From: Edaphochlamys debaryana
Lineage: Eukaryota; Chlorophyta; Chlorophyceae; Chlamydomonadales
Length of the DNA: 64,000 nucleotides
Direction of reading: 5' to 3'
Assembly: GCA_016858145.1 (NCBI GenBank)
Contig: JAEHOE010000039.1
Location: 310,001-374,000 of the forward strand
The notes beneath the pieces were generated by a model. That model was not told the DNA's origin, searched no databases, and was given only the letters and a program-made list of their open reading frames with translations. Positions 1 through 9,600 of this stretch are shown here, in pieces (positions within the stretch are counted from its first letter, which is position 1; each line of letters opens with the position of its first letter). The translations under genes and the position numbers were made by a program.

Positions 1-256
1 GCTCGTTTGCTATCCTGCAAATTAGCCTGCGGGTCCCAGCTCTCCAACATGGCGCGCATCGCCTACCATAGCTCAATCCATAGCTCAATCCTCAAGCTGC
101 CCTGCCAGTAGATTTCAATGACTCGGGCCTCGCAAAGGCATAGGACGCTGACTCAGCGAGCGGCGGAGTCTGCTGCGCAAGCTGGCATCGGCGCGAACCC
201 GGTCTCGGCTTCTGTGCGGTGGGGCGGGGGGTGGGTGCAGCACGGGAGGACCGTGG

Positions 257-296
257 CGAGGGGACGTGGCGAGGGGACGTGGCGAGGTGGTCGGGA
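257..296. repeat. Short GC-rich tandem repeat
   Basis: About three imperfect copies of a 14-base unit built on GTGGCGAGGGGAC. It lies left of the last visible aldehyde dehydrogenase exon, in presumed intron or flanking DNA. No function is inferred. Confidence 0.6.
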
Positions 297-648
297 GCCG
301 GGGCCTCCAGGGCGTGGCCGGGGTTCAAGCAGGCAGCCCTGGCGAGACTCCCTGGGTGTGCGTGGTCTGCACGGGTGTAGCGGACAGGCTACCCCGCCGG
401 ACGGAATACCGCAGAAGCGAGGCTTCTGACAAGTCTAGACCTGCCTTTTAAGATGCATCTACTACATTGGTAGCGGTGATCCTGGGACCCACACGACGGA
501 CGAGTTTGGTCGCGTCGTCACGTCCTGAGGCCCGCGGGTGCGCGCAAGCCGTGCCCGCGTGCCGCACCGCAACGGCGCAAGCCCCACTGTTGCAACCCCC
601 TCGCCCCGCCTTCCGAGGCCCCACCCCAGAGCCGAGACCCCTCCCCAC

Positions 649-1441
649 CGTGGCCATGAGCAGGGGGTAGTTCCATGGCGTGATGAGGCCCACCACCCCC
701 AGCGCCTGCAGCGTACGGGGCGCGGGGCAAGGTGGGCAGAGTGGACGGGGTGCGTGGACAACAAGCGGGCCGCAGAGCAGCCGGCCAGCCGCAGCGGCCA
801 GGTGACGCAAGCCGGGGCTGCAGGCAGTAGCGGCGTGGGCACCGACCCGCCCTCAAGGCGGCGCGCGCCTGGACCCACACACACATTCACACGGCCGGCT
901 ATCCGCTGCGCCTACGGTTCCTCGGCTCACACGAGCAGCCCTTCACACACCCGCCACAACGCGGTCTTGCTCTTTCAACTTTCTTGGGCTGACCACACTA
1001 CCACAGGGTGCGCACACACCCGCCTCACCTCCCGCTTGACCCGGACCTCAAACTCCTTCATGCCCACATCAATGGGCGGCGCCGAGGCGTTGCGCGCGTC
1101 CAGCGCCTCCGCCTGTCCCGCGTAGTAGTCGAAACACGTGGCCACGTCATCCTGTGTGTGGCGGTGGGACGGAGAGGGTTGCGAGGGGAGGCAACAGACT
1201 TGGTTAAGGTCCGGGGAGGTCTGAGGATGATCAGGCTCTCTCCCGTCCTGGGCTCCTTGCTCTCCCCCGCCTGCTCTGCTGGCCTTGGGGCTTGCTGACC
1301 ACGTCTTTGCGCGTGCAGCCAAGCCCCCTCCAACAGACCCGCAGCCCACCCCCGCCCCACCATGTCCCACTCGGCCTCGTCGATGGGCTTCCCCATGTCC
1401 ATGGTCTCGGCGCGGGCCAGAACCGACTTGGCGTCGCGGAC
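649..1441 (-). CDS. Aldehyde dehydrogenase (betaine/aminoaldehyde type), three exons, partial
   Basis: NAD(P)-dependent aldehyde dehydrogenases oxidise aldehydes to acids; the wording here is closest to the plant betaine/aminoaldehyde dehydrogenases. Three minus-strand exons join in phase 0: 1441-1361 (contains ETMDMGKPIDEAEWDM), 1151-1029 (DDVATCFDYYAGQAEALD) and 705-649 (GVVGLITPWNYPLLMAT, the conserved PWNYP segment of the cofactor-binding region). Each is bounded by AG and GT. Together they cover only about 87 residues of a family normally near 500. I found no upstream exons in 1442-2300. The expected next segment (WKVAPAL...) and the catalytic Glu and Cys regions are not visible in 1-648. 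Either a long intron carries the gene past the left edge or this is a decayed remnant. Family assignment is firm; completeness is not. Confidence 0.75.
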
Positions 1442-2345
1442 CTGTGGGGACGGAGCGGCAGAAGAGCTTCGTAAGGTGGGGTTCGTGGCGGAGGGCAGGC
1501 GACGCAATGAGGGTCACACGCAGGGATGCGAGCGGAACAGGCCGATGCCAGCAACCCAGCAGGGCACGATGCAGTATGGCATTCTGGTGCTGTATGCTGC
1601 GGTTGGGCAAAGGCACCGAGACCAGTTTTTCAGCTCACACGCCACGTAGCGACCTGAACCCTTCTTGTGCATCCTGGCGACCCCCGGTTGTGTGGTTCTG
1701 GGTAGTGACGTTTGGTCGTTTTGGCGCCCACAGTACGTGTCCCAGGACAGGACAGGCGCCGTATAAGGCCCGCACGCAGTAGGTGTCCCAGGACACCTCC
1801 GACTCCGCCACTCCCACGTTCGCTTTAACCCAATCGCTGAGATGCTTCGAGCAACAGCGCTACCGAGCCAGGTGCACGGTGCACGCCCATCCGCGACACA
1901 CTTGGCCCGCCTGCTCTCACGGCGAGCTGCCCCAGCACCGGCGTCAGCTTCCAGCGCTCCATCTGTCGAGGCCGCAGCACCCCCGGAAGCCCTTACATGG
2001 ATGACCTGCCGTCGTAAGCCGGGGGTCGGGGTGGGGCGGCCGAGGCGGGTGCGGGGGAACAGGGGGACGACTAAGAAGACGACCCCACGGCAAGAGGGGG
2101 GCGGGTGTGAAGGGCTGCACGTGTATGCCAGCGAAGCGTACGGGCGGCGAAGCGCCGATGTATGGTTCATGGCTGGATACCATACGACATGTACGTACTG
2201 GCACTCGCTCTTGTGCATGCGCACCCCTTCATCCTCACCCTGTACGACGGCAACAAGCCTGCACGTGCACGCCCCAAACGACCGATGCTTCTCCCCCTGC
2301 TCCTCCTCTGGCCTGTGATCACTGGCCCACTGCCCTCTCTTTCAG

Positions 2346-3123
2346 GATGCAAGACGCGATTCGCGGCGGAGCAGAACCACAAGGAGGCGTGCAGGCGAGG
2401 GAGGGCGCTTAGGGTTGGGGCATTGAGGCGATAAGCAAGGAGGGCAACTCAACGGGCCCCAGGCACGTGCCTGACCCAGGAAAACCCCACACCCGTTCCT
2501 CTTGACGTCACAGATACCACAGCGAGGGATGGACTGGCGGAGAGTTGGCTAAGGTGCGCGCTGGAGTTCTGCCACCTGTGAGGGGATCCGGGGCGGCCGC
2601 GTCCTGGGTGTAAGCCAGTGCTTCAAGGGCACGTGCGTGATTGAGAGCGGGGGCCCCCGCAGGGTAGGTGGGTGGTTGAGGGCTCCGGGTCCATGTGTCC
2701 CAGCAACCCTAGCAGATCATGTTAGCCGACTGTCCCCGCCTCCCGCCGCCCTTTCCTCCCTTTCTCTACGCTGTCCAGGCCATTGGCTTCGTACGGCAGA
2801 GCGGCCTACCCGAGCACCAGCTGGGCAAGGTCATGGGGCGAACGGGGCTCCTGCGGTGAGTGTGGGACCGGGGTCCTGAAGGGAATGGGCACAGGGCACC
2901 TGCAAGCCGGCGTGGGAAGTTACGGCACACACCGCTGGGCACAGGCACGCCTGCACTGTGCGAGACCTTCGGCTGTAAGCCTTCCGAGTCCCGCCTCCCG
3001 CCCTCGCGGCCATGCAGGTTCTGGGACTGCTGTGGCGCCGAGGACGAGGCAGCTCCCGGCTGCAAGGTTGGTTTCCACACCTCGTTCGATTCGGAGGTCA
3101 ACGAGGCGCGCGGCAGGAGCTGA
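2346..3123 (+). CDS. Protein with C-terminal CHORD-like Cys/His zinc-binding domain (3' exons)
   Basis: Four plus-strand exons join in phase: 2346-2394, 2514-2553, 2779-2855 and 3018-3123 (stop TGA). The product has the spacing of a CHORD-like zinc module: CKTRFAAEQNHKEACRYH at the start, then a loop with EGWTGGELAK and FVRQSGLPEHQLGK, then FWDCCGAEDEAAPGC and GFH. The C...F...N...C.YH...CC...GC...H order is typical of CHORD domains, which act as co-chaperone or signalling modules in eukaryotes; here the loop is longer than usual. The first intron (2395-2513) appears to use a GC donor. Upstream exons are not resolved; a Met-initiated stretch at 1842-2015 rich in Ala, Arg and Ser could be a targeting N-terminus, but I cannot join it. 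The domain call is by motif only. Confidence 0.6.
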
Positions 3124-4265
3124 GCGGCGCAGGGCAGGGGGCGCAGGGACAGGCTGGGCCGACGAACGGACTGCACACCGATAGCGGCTGCAGGGGCACG
3201 CGGGCAGAGGTAACATGCAATGGTCAGCTGAGCGAATGGGGCAAAGGTCGACGGCCAGAAGCAAGTCAGGTGCCACGGTGACTGAGGAATTGAGTATGGC
3301 GAGATTGTGAGGCGTGGGCTGTGCGCTGGCGCTAGGGTACCGGATGCAGGGCATGTAGAGCCTTCACGGGGCAGGCAGGAGGCTGACTACCGGTAGATGA
3401 GATACCGGTAGGTTGCGCATGCGTAGGTGGCTGTTACCTGTCAGCATACCGGTGTGTCTGGGGAGTCAACTCAGAGCCCGGGCCAGCGCGTTGCATGGTA
3501 TGCACTCTCCGGGGCGCGGGCGCAGCGGCCGGGATCGAGCCCCGGCCGCGGCCACACGCCGCCCGCTCCACCTAGACTCCCCGCTGCCGCTCTCCGCCCG
3601 GGCCTGCAGCCGTATCACATGCGTCTCTCCAAAGAGTCCCTCGCAAGCATCCCGGAGCTTTCGAACCACGTCCTGAGCCCAACCTCGCGCGCGTGGCCTC
3701 AGCCCTTGCCCGTCCTGCTGCCACCACCGCCCTCCCGACTACGGTACGGTACCTCCGCCTCGTGACGGGTTCCACGGCGTCCCGAGGACGCCGCCGGCCA
3801 GTAACCCCCTTTCCTAGCCATCAAACCGATACCACCCTGCCCACTCACACACCCTTGCACGACCAGCCTAAATGGCCTCGGCGCAGCCGAGCGACGCAAA
3901 CCGCTAGCGCAAACCCGCCGGAGGACTTGCCCTCATCGCCCACCCACACACGCAGTCACCCCCCCCTGTAAGATTGCTGTCGCCCTGGCCTTAGCCGCGC
4001 GTCCCCTTCTCTAGAAGCCTGGCCTCAATCCTCTCGGTCCTCGCCCACGAAACACCTCCGAAACGATGGAGCAAAGGTGGCTCTGACCAGCACCGCTCTT
4101 CCGGCGCTGGCGCCGGCAGCACAGCCCGCACTCCCGCCCGCCTCCTGCCCCGCCTCCGCGCTGTTACCGCGCCCAACACCATGGCCCCACGAGGCCGAGC
4201 GCCCGCCTCCAAGCCTCCATCGCGAGCCCCGGGCTCACGTTCCACACCCATGGCTCTACCATGCC
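3124..4265. other. Convergent intergenic region
   Basis: Lies between the CHORD-like gene (plus) and the Ala/Gln-rich gene (minus), so it should hold both 3' UTRs. A TGTAA polyadenylation element typical of green algae is at 3967-3971 on the plus strand. Small open frames at 3413-3971 show no recognisable domain or convincing splice sites. Confidence 0.5.
3967..3971 (+). terminator. Candidate TGTAA polyadenylation signal
   Basis: TGTAA is the usual nuclear poly(A) element in chlorophycean algae. This copy is about 840 bases downstream of the stop at 3123. A match of five bases can occur by chance. Confidence 0.35.
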
Positions 4266-5940
4266 TCACCCCGTCGCAGGGGGCGCTCCTGGCTGCTGTG
4301 GCTGCGGTTGCATGCCCGCAGGCGCCCCCGGCATGCCTGGCTGCATGAGCCCGGGCGGGAGGCCGCCGGGCATGGCCCCGGGTGCCCCGGGCATCTGCAG
4401 GCCCTGCTGCGACGCCGCCGCGGCGGCGTTGGCCGCAGCCGCGGCGGCTTGCAGCTGCTGCATCCCGGGCTGCATCGCAAGCTGAGGCATGCCCGGCCGC
4501 CCGGCCATGCCGAGCAGGGCTGCGGGGTTCTGGTTGATGTAGGCGGCGAGGTTGGGCGGCAGCGCGTTGGGCGGCATGCCGGCGGGAGGTGCCTGGCCGG
4601 GTGCGCCCGGCTGCCCGGCCGCTGTGCCGCTGGCAGCCGCCGCGGCCGCCGCAGCGGCCGCGGCCGCCTGTTGCGCCTGCTGCTGTGCGAGTTGCTGCTG
4701 CTGGGCCTGGAACTGCGCGACCATCGCTGCGTGTTGGGGGTTAGCTGCGGCGGCGGCGGCGGCAGCAGCCGCGGCCTGCTGCTGCTGGGCTTGAGCCGCT
4801 GCGCCTCCGGCGCCTGCCGCCGTTCCGGCTGCCGCGGCCGCCGCAGCGGCGGCGGCTGCAGCCGCCTGTTGCTGCATCGCCATCGCCTGCTGCGGCGTCA
4901 GACCCGGCGGCGGCCACTTGGGAGCGCCTGCCGCCGCTTGCCCGTTCATCGCCGCCGTGCCGGCCGCCGCCGCCTGCTGCTGCTGCTGCTGTTGCTGCAG
5001 CGCTGCCATGTTCTGCATCGACGCCGCCAGCGCCTGCTGCTGCTGCTGAAGCGTCGGCTGCATGCCCGGCGCTAGCGACGGCATGCCAGGGATCGGCGCG
5101 CCCGGCTGCGCGGGCTGGCCAGGCTGACCCGGCTGGGGCTGGCCGGGTTGCATCTGCCCCGGCAGGGCCCCCGGCTGCATGCCCGGGGCGCCCGGAGTGG
5201 GCAGGGCCCCCGGCATCATGGGCGGACGCGCAACGCCGCCCGGGGCCGCCGCCGCCGCGGCCTGCATCTGTTGCATTTGCTGCATCTGCTTCTGCAGGGC
5301 CTGAGGGTTGTGTCAAAGGGGGGCAGACGGGACCGGGAGCCCGTCAGGCAGCAGAGATGAACTATTTGGAATCAGGAGGGAAAGCGACATAGGTGAGGGA
5401 CAAGGCTCACGCGGCACAGACGAGGGTTTGAGGAGGCATCCGCGAGACCACTAACGAAGCGTCGAGGTACGCACGGCGGCACGCAAGCCGCCCCCAGCGC
5501 ACCTGCAGGTTGGCCGCGTTCTGCAGCGTGTTTGGCATGACCCCCGGCGGCAGCCCCGCCTTCTGCATCTGTGCGGCCAGGGCCGTGTTCAGCATCCCAG
5601 GTCGCAGGCCCGCCGCCAGGGCCGCCGCAGCTGCCTGCGCGGCCTGCATCTGAAGCTGTGTGGGCTGCGCCGGAGGTCGCAGGGCGGCCGCGGCTGCGGC
5701 TGTGGCGGCCGCTGCCGCAGCGTTCTGGGGCGGCGCCCCTGGCGCAGCCCCGGGCACGCCCATCGGGACGGGCGTCCCGGGCTTGTTGAGCGTTGCAGCC
5801 GCGACCGCCGCAGCCGCGGCTGCTGCTGCCGCGGTGGCGGCGTTCGGCATGCCGGGCTGCTGCGGCTGGGGCGCCAGCAGGCCGGGCTGGAGCTGCTGTT
5901 GGGGCATGCCTGGGGGCATCCCCGGCTGGCCCGGTTGCAT
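4266..5940 (-). CDS. Ala/Gln/Met/Pro-rich low-complexity protein
   Basis: Two minus-strand exons, 5940-5503 and 5300-4266, join in phase 0 across a 202-base intron with GT and AG ends, giving about 490 residues. The protein is almost entirely polyAla blocks, polyGln runs, MQQMQQMQ repeats and Pro/Gly/Met linkers (PGMQPGALPGQMQPG type), with a short more complex stretch ending in NTLQNAANLQ at the exon junction. No folded domain is recognisable. Such composition is common in algal transcription coactivators and RNA-associated proteins, but that is analogy only. The start at 5940 is the first Met in this frame; an AG just upstream (AGCAG, ending at 5950) could instead be a splice acceptor, so an upstream exon is possible. 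The gene ends about 730 bases from the gypsy-type frame. Confidence 0.6.
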
Positions 5941-5945
5941 GCCCA

Positions 5946-6304
5946 GGACCTGCTATACAGTGTTCACACCCGCGCGCAAGCTCTTCTCCGGACTTACTGG
6001 ACGTGGTGGGGTTGGCGGGGTCAGTGGGGTGGACGCAGTTCAGGTGCGTCTCCAGGCGGACTTCCTTGCAGTCGTGGCCATAGCGGCTGCAGGCGCGGTC
6101 TATGCTGCACCCAACATTTTCCGCCGTGTCTAGAAGGTCGCTGAGCAGAGAGTTGCTCAGCCACGGGCGTGATGCGTCCGCTCGGGACATGCCATGTGTC
6201 GGCCAACGGGGGCTCGCCCGCCTGCCCCCGCCGGCTTCGGGGCCAACGGCGGGCCCTCGAAGTCGCCGCTGGTGGGTCGCCCCTAGAGGGTTGAAGCCTT
6301 GCAT
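5946..6304 (-). CDS. Possible separate ORF or 5' exon upstream of the Ala/Gln-rich gene
   Basis: An ATG at 6304 opens a 310-codon frame that runs on to 5372. Its first 119 or so residues are complex and protein-like (SNSLLSDLLDTAENVGCSID, then CSRYGHDCKEVRLETHLNCV). After that it overlaps exon 1 of the Ala/Gln-rich gene in another frame and becomes an Arg/Gly/Ala-rich shadow. A TATATA at 6461-6466 lies about 160 bases upstream on the same strand. A perfect GTAAGT donor lies near 5998 and an acceptor near 5950, but this 48-base intron keeps the wrong frame for the downstream gene. It could be a small independent gene, a 5' exon whose splicing I misread, or chance. No homologue is recognised. 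Confidence 0.3.
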
Positions 6305-6460
6305 TGTGACTGTCCAGGGTCGCGTGCGCGAGCGTAGGAGCGAACAGTGAGAGCTGGAGACAATGTGTGCAGTGAGCGCACAGTTGTGCTGGGCAGCTAT
6401 ATGGTGATAAGGAAGACGGTGGTTCTAGTAACGCGTTGTGGTTTGTTGGCGAGGAGCGCG

Positions 6461-6466
6461 TATATA
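6461..6466 (-). promoter_or_regulatory. Candidate TATA box
   Basis: On the minus strand the sequence reads CTATATACGCG, followed about 160 bases later by the ATG at 6304. Spacing fits a core promoter for the minus-strand gene(s) at 4266-6304. It lies only about 200 bases past the gypsy-type stop codon, so it could also be element sequence. Confidence 0.35.
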
Positions 6467-6673
6467 GCGAATGTGCAAAGGGATCGGAACGTCTAAGGGG
6501 AGGCGGAGAACAGAACCGCGATTGTGCGGGCAGAACTGGCCGGGCTGTTCGCCGGAACAGACTGACTTGTTCTGGTCTACATAGTGCCTCCTTGACATGA
6601 TTTAGGACCTTTGCGGGCAGCGCCTGGGTGTCGCGGCCTTCTTCCGCGGACTGCCATTCGCGCAGCTTTGGCG

Positions 6674-9600
6674 CTAACGCAGTCCTTGGCTCGGCTGCTT
6701 TGTGGACTTGGGAACATACAGAAGGTGTGTAGGGATGGGAAATAGCACTCCGCGCGCATCCTTCACCACCGCGTGCGAGCCATCAGGCGCCCGGTAGAAC
6801 TGGAAGAGGTAAGGGCCTTCGCGGTCCCTGGCCAGCTTGCTGTCGCGACGCTTAAGGCGCCATACAAGTGCGTCCAGCGGAATGTCGGGAAGCCCGCGTA
6901 GTTCGTCGGACCTCGCCGGCCTGACCCTGTGTGCCTCCTCTTCCGGCCTTCCCGCCACAGGAGTCGCCACTGGGGCCACGCGGCGCCCGGCCGTCGGACT
7001 CCCGGCAGGGGTTGTCCCTGCAGCTCCTGCTGGCGTTGCGGGGGCGCTGAGGCTCGCCTGGCCCAGGTGCGCTCTCGGGTTGGCACCCTTCTTGGGGGTG
7101 CTCGTGGTCGCTGGCCCCTGGGCCGTCGGGGTGGCGTTCTGGGCAGCGCGAGCGGTCATCACCGTGGGCTGACGGGCCGCCGCAACGACCTCCGCTCCCA
7201 GTGGGTTGGTTACCGTCCTGGCCTGGCCGGGGTCCGCAGTCGCCACTGGCGCTGCCTGCGCTGCCGCGGGCTGATCCCCCGCGTTAGTTCTTGGCTTGCG
7301 CGGCTTGGACTGATGCCGCTTCTTCTGATAATCCCGCTCCGCCTTCTCTTTTGCCTCCACATGCCTCTTTTCCACGTCCAGGGCGATGGCCTCAAGCCGC
7401 TGGCGCCGTCCCTGCAGCAGCTGGTAGTGCTCGGACGTCCACTCCGCCTCCACCTGCTCCGGTTCCACCTCCGCGGGCTCCGTGTCTGACACTGGCCGTC
7501 GCTCCATCGACAGGGTGAGCTCCCGGCCGTACAGGCACAGGGCGGGGCTAACCCGGGTGGTGGAGTGGGCTGCCGTACGATATGCGTAGACGGCGTTGTA
7601 GCACTTCAGGTCCCAATCTGCCTCATCGTCAATCAGCTTGCGGATGGACTCGAGCAGGGTCCCAACCATGCGCTCCGCCTTTCCATTCCCTCGTGGGTTA
7701 TACCCGGCCGTCACGTACTGTTTGATCTTGCAGGCCTTCAGCTCGCCCGCAAAATCCTTGCCGGTAAACTCCGTTCCTCGGTCTGAGATGACCACCCTTG
7801 GCACCCCAAACCGGCAGATCCAGTTCTGCCAGAAGGCTCGCCACACCTCCCCAGCCTTCTTTGACTTCATCGGCACCACTTCTGGCCACGAACTGAAGTT
7901 GTCCACCATCACCAGGCACATGGTGTGTCCGCGCGGGGTCCGGGTCACGGGTCCAAATAGGTCCAGGTGCACCGTGTCCATGATGGGGACCACCGGTAGC
8001 GGTCGCAGGCGCGGGTGGCGCAACAGCTTGTTCTGATTGCTGGCGCACTCCTTGCACTCCCGCAGGCAGGTCTCCACCGCCTTCCCCATGCCGGGCCACC
8101 AGAAGCGCTCCTTGAGGATACTGTGAGTCTTCTCCTCGCCCTGGTGCCCTTGCTCATGCGCCTCGCGTACCAGCGCTGCGCATTCGTCAGGCTTGGGCAC
8201 ACGCCAGTATGGGCGGTGCTCCCGGTGCTTGTCCTGCCTCCTGACCTTGTACAGCGTGCCCTCGTGCCACACATAGTTCTCTGCCCGCCTTGCAATTCGC
8301 CGTGTTTCCCTGACAATGGTTTCCGCCGACGTGCCAGCAGGGAAATTCCACTTGCGGGTCTGAAGGTAGTGGATCATTACCGCATCCTCCCATGGTGAGC
8401 GCTCAACGGCTGCAGGCTTGGGCTGGGAGGGCCCAGCCTCGCCCGCGGGTTGGGTGTCCTCCTGCTCCTCGCTCTCACACCCTGGTCCCGTTGACGAGTC
8501 GCTCGCCTCCGCCTCGCCCTCCTCAGGCTCCCACGCTCCCTCTTCATCCTCTCCTTCCTTGGCCTCTGAGGCGTCTGGAGCGTCCGCCTGCTCCTCCTCG
8601 TCCTGATCAATCTCCACCAGCTCTGGCTCCGGGTGAGCGACAACGGGCTGCGCCGGGCCGGCGGCCGGCGCCGGGTGCGGGCCGGCGCACACCCACATGC
8701 CCGGGGGCACGCCAGGTAGCGGCGGGTTTAGGCAGCCGGTGTGGTAGGCGCGGGTGCAGCCTGGGTAGTCGCAGAGCAGCAGGGTGTCATCGGGCATGCT
8801 CTGGTCACACACTTCACAGCGAATCGCTGGGTTCCAATCCGTGACAGTTGCCGTGTGCTGGGATTTGGCCTGGGTCGGGTCTACGTAATCCGCCAGCCGG
8901 GTACTGCGCCTCCGCTGTCTCTTGACCCGCTCCCGCTCGGGTTCTGTCTCCTCCCCTGATTCCGAGAGCGGAGATAGCGGCGACTGCCTCTCCGTCCCAA
9001 GGCCTTGCACAACGGCATCTGGCAGCCGCTCATCGTCGGAGGGTGGCTGCGTGACGTCCACCTCGCCCGCGCCCTCGTGTGCCTCTTCCTCCTCCTCCAG
9101 CACCGCCGGGGGCTGCAGCGGCCTGCCTCCCGCCGTCACGTTCATGGTGAGTTGGTGCAGGGGCTGTCGCTGCGGTGGGGCCGACTGCTGCGTCATCAAC
9201 TCCTCCCCGCGGGGTGGGCGACCAGGAGCTGCTGGGGGCGGCACCCATGGCACCCGCGGGAAGCGGTGCGAGCGGATGCTGGTATTGCCCACCACCACTC
9301 CGGTTTCTGGCCGCATTCCGCGTGCCCTTTCCTGCTCATCCAGCGCTAGGCTCTCCCGCCTGCTGGCCTCTGTTTGAGCCGTCTCCTCCCGTGCCCTCCG
9401 CTGCCCCAGGGCCTGGTTGGCCCGGAGCTGGGCGGGGCTGATCCCTCCAGCAGCTAGCAAGCTGGCTCGCCTCTGGTCTGGGGCCTGACGCACCGACCCG
9501 GTAGTTGCTCCTGGTCGGTCGTCGGCCATGTAGATCTCAGGCATGCCCGAGCTGGGCTTTCCGCTTTCCTCCTCATCCAGAAGGGCGACTTCAAGGCTCA

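Noticed and set aside
4077..5075. Long plus-strand frame rich in Arg, Leu, Gly and Cys opposite the Ala/Gln-rich gene
   Set aside because: It is the complement of GCC/CAG-type codon runs, has no complex sequence, and lacks splice or promoter support.
6590..6700. 3' LTR start after a purine-rich GTCAAGGAGGCAC on the minus strand
   Set aside because: The candidate LTR sequence that would follow (TGTAGACCAGAAC...) does not recur anywhere right of 15064, so it cannot be called an LTR.
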